DNA from: CAZRGV01 sp964599655
GTDB taxonomy: Bacteria; Planctomycetota; Planctomycetia; Isosphaerales; Isosphaeraceae
Direction: 5' to 3'
NCBI GenBank assembly: GCA_964599655.1
Contig: CAZRGV010000150.1
Coordinates: 1-13,504 of the forward strand
DNA: 13,504 nucleotides
The notes under the pieces are model-generated. The model had not been told where the DNA came from, ran no database searches, and was given only the letters and a program-made list of their open reading frames with translations. Positions 1-7,900 of the stretch are shown piece after piece (position 1 is the stretch's first letter; each line of letters opens with the position of its first letter). Position numbers and translations under genes: made by a program.

Positions 1-186
1 GGCTTGTCCACCAGTGCTCCGAGTGGTCGAGGAAGACACTGGTGGACAAGCCACCCGTGGCACCCGACGGTGATCCGAACGGTCGATCGAAGACACTGGT
101 GGACAAGCCACCAGTGGCACCCGACGGTGCTCCGAATGATCGAGGAAGACACTGGTGGACAAGCCACCCGTGGCACCCGAGCGTGT
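1..186. repeat. Tandem 56-57-bp hairpin-forming repeat array
   Basis: Units begin at 36, 93 and 149 with the same block, acactggtggacaagccacc, giving periods of 57 and 56 bp. A partial unit lies before them: 13-35 matches the end of unit 2 closely. Within unit 2, cactggtgg (94-102) and ccaccagtg (108-116) form a perfect 9-bp inverted repeat around a 5-base loop; units 1 and 3 carry one mismatch in that stem. Bases 1-16 are the exact reverse complement of 37-52, so the array also holds an inverted copy of the unit core. Because one period is not a multiple of three, the repeat does not keep a reading frame, and I regard it as non-coding. It may continue beyond the left edge. Its function is unknown; it could be a dispersed REP-like element. 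Confidence 0.85.
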
Positions 187-200
187 TGAGTCCGTGCCAC
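170..200. repeat. Inverted repeat ending the array
   Basis: GTGGCAC at 170-176 and GTGCCAC at 194-200 are perfect 7-bp inverted copies with a 17-base loop. The first arm belongs to the last repeat unit and the second lies in unique sequence, so the hairpin closes the array. It lies about 90 bp downstream of the pump gene's stop codon. No T-run follows in either direction, so it is not a canonical intrinsic terminator. Bases 201-288 hold nothing else I recognise. Confidence 0.4.
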
Positions 201-288
201 CTTAAGAGGCGTTCCGGCGGGTCGGGAAGCTCGACGCTCAACGAGGAACGATTTCTCGCGGAATCCTGGCTTCGCGCGAGGCTCGTCG

Positions 289-3200
289 TCAGCCCACCTC
301 CACCGGCTGCCTTGTGTGCCTGACGGGCGTGTCGGTTGCTCTCTCGGACGCGGGCCCCTCCCCGCCGAGGAGCCGCATGAGGGTGTCGTAAACGACGGGG
401 GTGGCCACCAGCGAGAGCAGGACCGAGATGGCCAGCGCCCCCATCACCGCGATGGCCAGCGGCTGGAGCATCTGTGCCCCGGTGCCGAGGCCGTAGGCCA
501 GCGGCAGCATCCCGAGCGCCGCGGCGAGCGAGGTCATCAGGACCGGCCGCAGCCTGCGTCGGCCGGACCGGACCAGGGCCTCGGTCAGCGACAGCCCCTC
601 CGCCCGCAGGTGGCCGACCGAGTCTAGCATTAGGATGCCGTTCTTGGCCACGATCCCCACGCCGATGATGGCGCCGAGGAACGAGATGATGTTGAGCGAG
701 GTCCCCGTCAGCCAGAGCGCCAGCACCACGCCGAAGAGCGACAGGACCGATCCCCAAACGATCGCCAGCGGCGCCAGGAGGGACCGGAACTCGACGAGCA
801 GCACGAGGTAGACCAGGACGATCGCCGTGCAAAGCACCATGAGCAAGTTGCGGAACGACTCCTGCTGCTGCTGGTACAGGCCACCGTATTCGAGCGTGAA
901 GTCGCGCCGGTCGGGCAACTCCTTATCGAGCTTGGCTCGGATTGCCTGGACGGCGCTGCCCAGATCGCGCCCCGAGGTTCGCGCCCCGACGGAGACGGCT
1001 TGCCGCAGGTCGATTCGACGCAATTCCAGTTGGCCGGCCTCCACGCTCCGATCGGCCACGGCGCTGAGCCGAGCGCCGGGGCCGGACGCTGGGCGGACGA
1101 GCAGGGCGTCGATGGCCGGGGCATCGGCCCGCTGGTCGGGATCGACCAGCAGGCGGACGTTGATCTGGCGATCCCCTTGCAGCATGTACGAGGAGGTCTC
1201 CCCCAGCAGGGCGATGTTCACCGTCCGGGCGACGTCGCCGGCCTCGAGGCCGTAGCGGAGCAGGTCCTGCGGCCGGACCCGGTAGATGAGGGACGAGCCG
1301 GTGTAGATCAGCCCGTCGTTTACGTCCACGACTCCGGGGATGCCCTTGCCGCCCTTGTCCTCGATCAGTTCGGCGATCTGCGTTGCCCGCTTCTTCAGGA
1401 CCGCCGGGTCGGTGGAGAAGACCCGGATCTCGATCGGGGCCGGCGACCAGGTCAGGTCGGTGATGAGGTCGCCGAGGATGTTGGCCATCGTGATTTTGAT
1501 TTGCGGCTCTTGCGTCTCGATCTTGCGGCGCAGCTCGTCCTTGATCTCCTCCATACTCCGGCTTCGGTTGGGCTTGAGCTTGATCAGGATGTCGCCGAAG
1601 TTCGTCTGTGCCAGGGCGACCGCGAGCCTCGCCCCGGTTCGGCGGGAGTAGCTCTCGACCTCCGGGGTCTCGCGGAGCATCCGCTCGATCTCGTTCAGGA
1701 CGCGGTCGGTCTCGGAGAGGGCCGTTCCCGGCGGCATGCGGTAATCGACCACGAACGCGCCCTCGTCCATCGTGGGCAAGAAGTCCGTTTGGAGGCGAGG
1801 GAACAGGGCGGCGGCGGCGACGAGCACCAGGACGGTCATCCCCATCGTCAGCCAGCGATGCCGCAGTGCGCGGCGGGCGGCGCGCTCGTAGAGGCGGATG
1901 ACCACGCGGAGGATCGGCCCTCCCTCCTCCTCGCCGTGTCCGTGGGACACTCCTCTGGGAGCCCGCACCCACCGGGCCGCTAGCGTCGGCGTCAGCGTGA
2001 GGGCCAGCAACAGCGAGGTCAGAAGGGAGACCACCATCGTGATTGCCAGCGCCCGGAAGAAGACGCCCTGGATGCCGTCGATGAACGCCAGCGGGATGAA
2101 GACGACCACGGGGGTCAACGTCGAGCCGATCAAGGGCCCCGTGATCTCGCGCGTCGCCTCCTGGATCGCCTGGACCGGCTCGCCGCCGCCGGCCACCTTC
2201 GAGTAGATCGCCTCGACCACCACGATGGCGTCGTCGATCACGAGGCCGATCGCCGCCGCGATCCCGCCGAGGGTCATCAGGTTGAAGCTCATGCCCAAGA
2301 GCCGCATGGCGACGAGGGTCGCCAGCACCGAGACGGGGATGACCACGACGGCGATGAGGGTGATGCTGGCCGTCGTGAGCCAGGTGCTGCCGCTCTTGAG
2401 GAAGACGAACATGATGAGGACCGACAGGACCAGGCCGAAGAGGATGCTCTCCCAAACGCTCCCCACGGCGGATCGCACCAAAAGCGACTGGTCATAGAAG
2501 AATTTTAAGTGCATGTCGGGCGGCAAATCCGCCTCGATCTGCTTGAGTTCGCGTTGGAGATGGTCCGCGATGGCGAGGGTGCTGCCGTAGGGCTGGCTTC
2601 GGACGTTGAGCAGGACGGCCGGGGCGCCGTCGGCCGTGACGATCGTATACTGTGGCTCCTGGCCGGGCCGGACCTCGGCGAAGTCCTTGATCCGAACGGG
2701 TCCGCTCTCGGTCTGAGCCACGACGAGTTCGGCGATCTCTTGCGGGCCCCGCACCCGGGCGTTGACAACGGTCAGATAGAGCTGGTGCTCTTCGTCGTGG
2801 AGGCCGGCGGATTCAATCAGGTTTCCTCTCAGGAGCGCATCGCTGACGTGTTCCAGCGAGAGCCTGTAGCCTTCGAGCTTGAGGGGATCGACGACGACGT
2901 GGTATTCCGGCACACGGCCGCCGACGATGTCCACCCGTGCCACCTCGGGCACCCGCAGGAGGCGTGGCTTGAGCGAGTATCGCGCCAGTTCCCACATCTC
3001 GGTCTGGCTCCGGCCGGCGTCGCTGGTCAGGCTCATGCCGAGGATCGGGAACGTCGAGAACGTCATCCGGTAGACGGCGGTCGTCGCCGTGGCTGGCAGT
3101 CGCGAGCGGATCTGCGCCAGCCGGCTGTTGACGTACAGCTCCGACTGGATCATGTCCACCGACCAGTTGAAGAAGACGTTGACCTCGGCGGCTCCGCGCC

Positions 3201-3507
3201 CGGTGGCCGACGTAACGCTCACGACGCCGGGGATATCCTTCATCGCTTCCTCGACGGTCCGAGTGACGGTCGCCATCATCTCGTCGCCGGGCATGACGCC
3301 GTTGTCGATCATCACGACGACGCGCGGGAAGTCGGTCTGCGGGAAGACCGACGAGGACATGGTGAGCGCCGAGAAGACGCCGGCCACGCAGAGGCCGACC
3401 GTGACGAACAGGATCGCCCGCGCCTGGCGGACGACCAGGCCCCCGCCGTTGCGGGGCCGGCTCGCCCCGTTCGACTCGGTCCCGAGGTTTGTCGAGTCCC
3501 TTGCCAT
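289..3507 (-). CDS. RND-family efflux pump, inner-membrane permease
   Basis: A 1072-residue protein, the usual length of AcrB/CusA-type pumps. These trimers use the proton gradient to move substrates from the periplasm or outer membrane leaflet into an outer-membrane channel. The first membrane helix is at about 30-50 and a periplasmic porter domain follows. A membrane block at about 354-515 contains GLVIDDAIVVVEAI (421-434), with the paired aspartates D425/D426 of the TM4 proton relay. A second porter domain follows, and the last membrane block (about 887-1045) has GIVAKNGILM with the relay lysine K955. The Asp pair points to the HAE-type (hydrophobe/amphiphile) rather than the CusA metal type, but the substrate cannot be read from sequence. 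The ATG at 3507 lies 4 bp after the DUF1080 stop. This is the last gene of the efflux operon. The family is certain; the substrate is unknown. Confidence 0.96.
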   Translation of the reverse strand: MARDSTNLGTESNGASRPRNGGGLVVRQARAILFVTVGLCVAGVFSALTMSSSVFPQTDFPRVVVMIDNGVMPGDEMMATVTRTVEEAMKDIPGVVSVTSATGRGAAEVNVFFNWSVDMIQSELYVNSRLAQIRSRLPATATTAVYRMTFSTFPILGMSLTSDAGRSQTEMWELARYSLKPRLLRVPEVARVDIVGGRVPEYHVVVDPLKLEGYRLSLEHVSDALLRGNLIESAGLHDEEHQLYLTVVNARVRGPQEIAELVVAQTESGPVRIKDFAEVRPGQEPQYTIVTADGAPAVLLNVRSQPYGSTLAIADHLQRELKQIEADLPPDMHLKFFYDQSLLVRSAVGSVWESILFGLVLSVLIMFVFLKSGSTWLTTASITLIAVVVIPVSVLATLVAMRLLGMSFNLMTLGGIAAAIGLVIDDAIVVVEAIYSKVAGGGEPVQAIQEATREITGPLIGSTLTPVVVFIPLAFIDGIQGVFFRALAITMVVSLLTSLLLALTLTPTLAARWVRAPRGVSHGHGEEEGGPILRVVIRLYERAARRALRHRWLTMGMTVLVLVAAAALFPRLQTDFLPTMDEGAFVVDYRMPPGTALSETDRVLNEIERMLRETPEVESYSRRTGARLAVALAQTNFGDILIKLKPNRSRSMEEIKDELRRKIETQEPQIKITMANILGDLITDLTWSPAPIEIRVFSTDPAVLKKRATQIAELIEDKGGKGIPGVVDVNDGLIYTGSSLIYRVRPQDLLRYGLEAGDVARTVNIALLGETSSYMLQGDRQINVRLLVDPDQRADAPAIDALLVRPASGPGARLSAVADRSVEAGQLELRRIDLRQAVSVGARTSGRDLGSAVQAIRAKLDKELPDRRDFTLEYGGLYQQQQESFRNLLMVLCTAIVLVYLVLLVEFRSLLAPLAIVWGSVLSLFGVVLALWLTGTSLNIISFLGAIIGVGIVAKNGILMLDSVGHLRAEGLSLTEALVRSGRRRLRPVLMTSLAAALGMLPLAYGLGTGAQMLQPLAIAVMGALAISVLLSLVATPVVYDTLMRLLGGEGPASERATDTPVRHTRQPVEVG

Positions 3508-3511
3508 CCGG

Positions 3512-4198
3512 TCAGTCTCCCTGGGTCGGTGCGATCGTGATGTTGCGGAACTCGATCTTGCTGCCCTTGTGGTATTGAAGGCCGACGTAGCCCGAGGAGA
3601 ACTTCGCGCTCATACCATCCAGGATCTTCTCTCCGTCGAGCCGGACGACGAAATGCGGACCGCGGGCCTCGATCACGACGTGGTGCCACTGGCCCGGTGC
3701 GGGGTTTGTCGGCTTGAGCCGCTGGATGTCGTCCTCGATGCTGCCGGTGGCGTACTGCGGCCCTTCGTTGCAGAGTTGGAGTTCGTCGCCGTTGGCCGGG
3801 GCGGGATAGGGGTCGCCCCCCTTGGCCGCGCGCAGGAAGATGCCGCGATTCCCCTTGGAGGGGTTGCGATATTCCAGGTCGAGCACGAAGTCGGCATCGT
3901 TTGCTTCGCTCCGCAGCCAACCGTCTTCGCCGTCGTCCGCGACGATCACCCCGTCGCCGACGTGCCAGTTCGCCCCACCTTCGGGGACCCAGCCGGCGAG
4001 GGTCCGCCCGTTGAAGAGTAGCCGCGGGCCATCACCCGTTTTTGGGGTCGCCGGAGCGGCCGCCCGCCCCAGGGCAAGGCCGGCACAGAGGGCGATCATC
4101 AAGGTGGCCGCCGCGAGTCTCCGGAGGAATTTCCGGATGGAGTCCAAGGCGTTCAGGATGGGCGTCATCGTCGATCGACTCCGGGATTGGTCGGACAC
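3512..4198 (-). CDS. Secreted DUF1080 protein, 3-keto-disaccharide hydrolase-like
   Basis: The protein has 228 residues from a GTG at 4198. A basic n-region (IRKFLRR) and hydrophobic core (about 28-44) end in AAA near 46-48, so it is probably exported. The mature part is one DUF1080 beta-sandwich domain with typical blocks: LFNGRTLAGW (61-70), NWHVGDGVI (77-85), the strand plus NRGIFLR near 117-123, QWHHVVIEARG (170-180) and SSGYVGLQYH followed by KIEFRNI (201-220). The family is abundant in planctomycetes and some members act on 3-keto-glycosides. The GTG is preceded by GAGG (4212-4209) and starts 7 bp after the adaptor stop. An ATG at 4168, also with a GGAG box, is an equally possible start giving a shorter signal peptide. 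Its position between adaptor and pump, with only 4 bp to the pump, makes it part of the efflux operon, which is unusual. The family is secure; activity is inferred. Confidence 0.9.
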   Translation of the reverse strand: MSDQSRSRSTMTPILNALDSIRKFLRRLAAATLMIALCAGLALGRAAAPATPKTGDGPRLLFNGRTLAGWVPEGGANWHVGDGVIVADDGEDGWLRSEANDADFVLDLEYRNPSKGNRGIFLRAAKGGDPYPAPANGDELQLCNEGPQYATGSIEDDIQRLKPTNPAPGQWHHVVIEARGPHFVVRLDGEKILDGMSAKFSSGYVGLQYHKGSKIEFRNITIAPTQGD

Positions 4199-4205
4199 GG
4201 CGGTT

Positions 4206-5546
4206 TCACCTCGCGGTCGTCTCGGTGGGCGGCAGGACGGTTACGGGGAAGTCGGCGGGCAGAGCGTAGCCGTTCTCGACGGCGANNNNNNNNNNCTCGT
4301 CTCCGGCTCTGAGGCCCTTCAGGATGCGGACCCAACCGTCGGCGCGGACGGCCTGGCCCTGGGGCGCCGCGAGTTCGACCTCGGTCGGGTACGCCTTGCC
4401 GTCGCGCACGGCCGTGACCACCTGATGGCCCTCGGCGTTGATCGTCAGGGCGGCCTCGGGGATGGCGACGCCCTCGACCGCGGCGCCGGAGAGTTCCAGC
4501 CGCACCGCCATGCCGACGCGGAGTAGGCCATCGGGGTTGGGCACTCGCACCCAGACGGGCACGTCGGCGGTCTGCGCCTCGGTCTGCTGTCCGAGGCGGA
4601 AGACGGTGCCGGGGAAGATCCGATCCGGGAACGCGGCGCTCCGCACCCGGGCGGGCGCCCCGGCCCCACCCGTCCGCGTTGCCTGCCCGATCGCGTGCGT
4701 CAGGCTCTCCAGCCAGGCGGACGGGACTCGGGCGTGGACATACACCTCGCTGATGTCCATGACGGTTGCCAGCGGGACCCCCACGTCGGCCCGCTGTCCG
4801 ACGCGGGCCAGAATTTCGACCACCTCACCGGCCAGCGGAGTGGTCACGCGGCACCATTGCAGGTGCATCTCGGCCGCCTCGACGTCGACCTCGGAGACCC
4901 GCCGCTGCTCCTGGCGCGGCCCCTGATTGAGGAGTTCCAGTTGGGCCTCGGCCGCCACCTTGTCGGCGCGGGCGGTCTCGACCGCCTGCTGGGCCTCCAG
5001 CAACTGCAACTCGGGCACGAGATTGGCGCTTTGAGCCTGGAGCGCCGCCATCTCTTTGAGCCGGGCCTGGGCCACGCCGAGGGCGGCGTCGGCCTTCTCC
5101 ACGAGGGCGCGGGCCTGGGCCACCTGCTCGGGCCGTGGCTTCGCGATCAGGAGCGTATGGCTGGCGCGGATTCGATCCAGGTCGTTCCGGGCCTTCCTCT
5201 CGGCCAGTTGGATGACGAGGTCCCCCTTGTTGACCCGCGCCCCTTCGGGCACCACCAGTTCCTGGACCATGCCAGGGGCCAGGGCGGTGAGGGTCGCCAC
5301 CCGCTCGGGCTCCACGATCACGTTGCCGATGACTTCGAAGGTGGGCCGGAGTGTGCGGATCTCGGCCTTGGCTGTGCGGACAGCTACGGGCCGAAGGGAA
5401 CGGTCTCCTTCCTGTCCTTCCGCTGGGGCCTCGTGGCAGCCGGAGGAGCCGGAGACCGAGGCCAAGGCGACGACGCACAAGCCGACGGCCCGCAGGAGGG
5501 CCGGTGTGGGCGGGGCGAGAAAACGAGGCTGCGGTCCGACGGTCAT
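4206..5546 (-). CDS. RND efflux periplasmic adaptor (membrane fusion protein)
   Basis: The protein has about 446 residues. It bridges the inner-membrane pump and the outer-membrane channel. An N-terminal hydrophobic segment (about 18-33) ends in SSGC, so Cys37 may be lipid-anchored, although serine at -3 makes the lipobox imperfect. The first half of a biotinyl-lipoyl domain is at about 83-114 (LAPGMVQELVVPEGARVNKG). A long alpha-helical coiled-coil hairpin rich in Ala, Gln, Glu and Leu spans about 118-225. The second lipoyl half (VTTPLAGEV to VGVPLATVMD) is at about 234-264, followed by the beta-barrel and membrane-proximal domains. The ATG at 5546 overlaps the upstream TolC-family stop by 4 bp (ATGA), which suggests coupled translation. 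Ten N bases interrupt codons near residues 418-421; the frame stays open on both sides and the downstream residues still fit the family, but the true gap length is unknown. Confidence 0.94.
   Translation of the reverse strand: MTVGPQPRFLAPPTPALLRAVGLCVVALASVSGSSGCHEAPAEGQEGDRSLRPVAVRTAKAEIRTLRPTFEVIGNVIVEPERVATLTALAPGMVQELVVPEGARVNKGDLVIQLAERKARNDLDRIRASHTLLIAKPRPEQVAQARALVEKADAALGVAQARLKEMAALQAQSANLVPELQLLEAQQAVETARADKVAAEAQLELLNQGPRQEQRRVSEVDVEAAEMHLQWCRVTTPLAGEVVEILARVGQRADVGVPLATVMDISEVYVHARVPSAWLESLTHAIGQATRTGGAGAPARVRSAAFPDRIFPGTVFRLGQQTEAQTADVPVWVRVPNPDGLLRVGMAVRLELSGAAVEGVAIPEAALTINAEGHQVVTAVRDGKAYPTEVELAAPQGQAVRADGWVRILKGLRAGDEXXXXAVENGYALPADFPVTVLPPTETTAR
4286..4295. other. Assembly gap (10 N) inside the adaptor gene
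   Basis: Ten undetermined bases fall in the C-terminal domain of the periplasmic adaptor. Taken literally they keep the reading frame. They may equally be a placeholder of arbitrary length. Confidence 0.99.
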
Positions 5547-7333
5547 GGGTTGTCTCCGCCAGGTGTGTCCGATGCCGCCCCGGAGCCGGGCGGCCGGAAC
5601 GGTCCGGCCGTCGGAGGCGGGGGCGGCGGAGGAACGGGTCGCGCCTGCGTGGGCGAGTCGCCTTCCGGGCCGTCCCCTTCGCCCCCCGATCGGCCCTGAG
5701 CCGCGTTCATGAGCAGGTTGGAGGCGCCCAGGGCCAGCAGGAGGTCCGATTGCGCCTGGGTCGCCTGCCAGATGGCATCGAGCTCGGCGTTTTCTAGCTG
5801 AATGAGTCGCTCACGGCCCTGGTAGAGCTTGGCGAGATCCGCCTGACCCAGCCGGTAGAGTCGCTCCAGATCCGCGACCCTCGGCTTGAGATCCTCGGTC
5901 AATCCCTCGGTCTCCTGGACCAGCTCGTTGGCCTGGTTCCAGTTGGCCAGGGCCGCCTTGACCTGAGAGATCGTCCGTTGCTCAGCCTGGTGCAGGGCCA
6001 CGAGGGTCCGCCGCAGCTCGGCCTCTCTCTGGCGGACTAAGGGCGTGCCGTTGTTCAGGACCGGCAACGGCGTGATGATGGTGAAGCCGAGGTAGTAGAC
6101 CCCGATTTCATCCTTTTCCAATTGGGGCCCGACCACGGGGGTGGGGATGCGGTTCGCCTTGGCGAGATCGACGGCCGCCTTGGCACCGACGACGCCGGCC
6201 CGCGCCGCGTGAATCTCAGGCCGGCTCTGGAGTGCCGATCGGACGAGAGACTCGTCGTCGGCCGGCGGGATGTAGCGCGGCAGGGTGAAGGCGCCGAACG
6301 GTTCGGCCGTCCCGGCAGTCGCCGGAATGCCGATCTGGTTCCGCAGATCGGTTAAGGCTCTGGCATAGTCCTGCTGGGCCGCCTTGACTTGTTGGCGGGC
6401 CGCCCGAACCTCGATCTCCGCCAGGGTGACGTCGGAGGCCATCGACTGGCCGGCCTTGAGCCGGTCCCGCAGCTCGTCGAGCGTCCGCTCGTCGAAATCC
6501 GCCAGCTCGCGAGCCACCCGGAGCTTTTCGCGGCGGTAAGCGGCGGTCTGGAACAGCCGGTAAGTCTGAACCAGCGCCTGGAGCTCGGCCTGGACGACGT
6601 TCCAGCGCTGCTGGTCGTAGGCGGCCTTGGCGATGTGATAGCGGTGGGTGGTCTGGTGGCCCAGTTCGATCGGGTGGCGGGTCGAGACGTACCAGAAACC
6701 CTGAGCCTGCTGGTAGCTCGTCCGACCACGCTCAGTGATCGGCTGCCAGTTCCAGGGCCGGATGTCGAGGACGAGGGTGGGATTGAGCTCCACCGGAAAG
6801 CGGCGTGCGACCTCAACGGCCTCGGCCGAGGGGGCGGCGCCCTGGCGAAGGGTGACCAGGTCGGGGTTGCTCGTGAGCGCCCCGTAGAGGGCCGCCTCCA
6901 GCCCGAGCGGCCTTCCCCCCGATGTCCCAAGGCCGAGCGGCTGGGCCGCCTCCACGCCGGTCGGGTTGAGCGGCAAGTCCGTCGTGCTCAGCAGCGGCGG
7001 GTTCGCCCCCGGCGGCATTACCCCCGGCGAGGCGGGGGCCTGCGTCTGCCGGATGGACGGGTCGGCCGGTGGTCGGTCTCCCTGCGAGTTCGCTCCAACA
7101 GCGCTCGGACGGGTCGCCTCGATCGATGCCCGACGCGGCTCCGCCCGACCGTCGGCGCCGATGGACCGCGGCGGGACGGGCGCCGGCGGATGGAAACGCT
7201 CGTACAGACGTTGAGCGAATCGCTTCCTCGGCTGCGAGGGAGGGGGGGGAGCGTCCCCAGGAGGCCAGGCCTGGGCCATGACGTTTGGGTTCAACGCGAC
7301 GATCAACATCACGATCCGGGATAGCTGGCGCAC
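5543..7333 (-). CDS. TolC-family outer-membrane efflux channel, Pro-rich ends
   Basis: The protein has 596 residues from a GTG at 7333. The frame is open further upstream, to 7459. The GTG is chosen because the protein then starts with a clean signal peptide, MRQLSRIVMLIV followed by ALNPNVMAQA and cleavage after AQA at residue 22, and because purine-rich AGGAAGGGCGGGG precedes it. Residues 23 to about 140 form a Pro/Ala-rich, low-complexity linker that ordinary TolC proteins lack. Two OEP repeats follow, at about 142-350 and 355-550, with long Ala/Gln/Leu/Arg-rich helices (for example the region with LEAALYGALTSNPDLVTLR, and LAKLYQGRERLIQLENAEL). The C-terminal tail is again proline-rich (PVPPPPPPP). 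The channel carries the substrate across the outer membrane. The gene is the first of the four tightly packed efflux genes and shares ATGA with the adaptor. The family is confident; the role of the tails is unknown. Confidence 0.93.
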   Translation of the reverse strand: MRQLSRIVMLIVALNPNVMAQAWPPGDAPPPPSQPRKRFAQRLYERFHPPAPVPPRSIGADGRAEPRRASIEATRPSAVGANSQGDRPPADPSIRQTQAPASPGVMPPGANPPLLSTTDLPLNPTGVEAAQPLGLGTSGGRPLGLEAALYGALTSNPDLVTLRQGAAPSAEAVEVARRFPVELNPTLVLDIRPWNWQPITERGRTSYQQAQGFWYVSTRHPIELGHQTTHRYHIAKAAYDQQRWNVVQAELQALVQTYRLFQTAAYRREKLRVARELADFDERTLDELRDRLKAGQSMASDVTLAEIEVRAARQQVKAAQQDYARALTDLRNQIGIPATAGTAEPFGAFTLPRYIPPADDESLVRSALQSRPEIHAARAGVVGAKAAVDLAKANRIPTPVVGPQLEKDEIGVYYLGFTIITPLPVLNNGTPLVRQREAELRRTLVALHQAEQRTISQVKAALANWNQANELVQETEGLTEDLKPRVADLERLYRLGQADLAKLYQGRERLIQLENAELDAIWQATQAQSDLLLALGASNLLMNAAQGRSGGEGDGPEGDSPTQARPVPPPPPPPTAGPFRPPGSGAASDTPGGDNP

Positions 7334-7361
7334 GGTTCCCCGCCCTTCCTGGGTCGGAACC
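7334..7361 (-). promoter_or_regulatory. Inverted repeat over the TolC-gene ribosome site
   Basis: On the transcribed strand GGTTCC (7361-7356) can pair with GGAACC (7339-7334), which directly abuts the GTG start. The 16-base loop contains the purine-rich AGGAAGG stretch. A competing small hairpin, TGGGT/ACCCA around TCCG, shares the upstream arm. Such overlap could modulate ribosome access. This is structure inference from short arms only; a chance match is possible at this GC content. Confidence 0.3.
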
Positions 7362-7506
7362 CATCCTTGGGTGATCGAAGATCGAGAAGGAGATGATGGT
7401 AGAATTCCGTGCCAAAAGCCGAGGCGACGCTCAGTCAGCCTCGCTTCAGCGCGCGACAAGAGACGGAGCGGGCGCGCGAACGGCCCGACGCCTCACCGTG
7501 GGTGGG

Positions 7507-7875
7507 TCAGATCAGGAAGGATTGGAGCGAGGCGAGACGCTCGCGCACCGTGGGCGGGGGCCGATAGACTCTCCCCTCGGAGCGGAGGACAAAACCGAGA
7601 TCGACTGAGGAGCAGAGCGCAGGAATGGCTGCGAGCAATTCGAAATGAGCGGACAACGACAAGGAGGAATCGAACACGCCCCGAACATTCGCGGCCGTCA
7701 CGGCGGTGATGTCCGATCCGTCGTATTCCTCGTCTTCGTCCTCTTGGCTCGATTCGAGCACATCCCGGCCGGCTTCAGAGAGCGATTTGGCGAGGCCGTA
7801 GGCGACCCTCGCCTGGGTCACCATAGGGTTCGCCAGGACGATGAGGAGGCAGAGCCAGGCCGTGAGTCGCTGCAT
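7507..7875 (-). CDS. Small secreted acidic protein of unknown function
   Basis: The protein has 122 residues from an ATG at 7875. The frame extends upstream to a TTG, but the ATG is chosen because GGGG (7887-7884) lies 8 bases before it and the protein then begins with a signal peptide, MQRLTAWLCLLIVLANPMV, with likely cleavage after TQA (residue 22). The mature part has an acidic run QEDEDEEYDGSD (44-55), a moderately hydrophobic middle and a basic/proline C-terminus (RVYRPPPTVRERL). I do not recognise a family. It lies 173 bp upstream of the TolC-family gene on the same strand, behind the best promoter candidate of the region, so it may be the first gene of the efflux operon. Its signal peptide resembles that of the TolC protein (both run L-I-V ... 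N-P-x-V ... Q-A). A periplasmic accessory role is inference only. Confidence 0.72.
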   Translation of the reverse strand: MQRLTAWLCLLIVLANPMVTQARVAYGLAKSLSEAGRDVLESSQEDEDEEYDGSDITAVTAANVRGVFDSSLSLSAHFELLAAIPALCSSVDLGFVLRSEGRVYRPPPTVRERLASLQSFLI

Positions 7876-7900
7876 CGCCGATACCCCTTTCCTCAAAGCA

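Noticed and set aside
1..200. CRISPR array
   Set aside because: The identical parts fill most of each 56-57-bp period; there are no unique 30-40-bp spacers and no cas genes.
255..280. CTCGCG/CGCGAG hairpin after the pump stop as a terminator
   Set aside because: The stem is 6 bp with a 14-base loop, and A-rich rather than T-rich sequence follows it on the transcribed strand.
42..323. Plus-strand ORF containing two PPVAPDG peptide repeats
   Set aside because: It is a translation of the DNA repeat array. The 57- and 56-bp periods shift the frame between units 2 and 3, and there is no ribosome site or non-repeat coding signal.
1000..1983. Long plus-strand ORF opposite the RND pump, and similar long antisense ORFs at 2509-3540, 4695-5699, 6389-7324 and 9335-10537
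   Set aside because: These are GC-rich shadow frames of clearly conserved minus-strand genes and show no recognisable domains.
7397..7414. Sigma-54-like TGGCAC box before the TolC gene
   Set aside because: The -24 half (TGGCAC) fits, but the -12 half reads TCTA and lacks the required GC.
7334..7459. N-terminal extension of the TolC-family protein
   Set aside because: It would place 42 charged residues ahead of a complete signal peptide; the GTG at 7333 with its purine-rich leader fits better.
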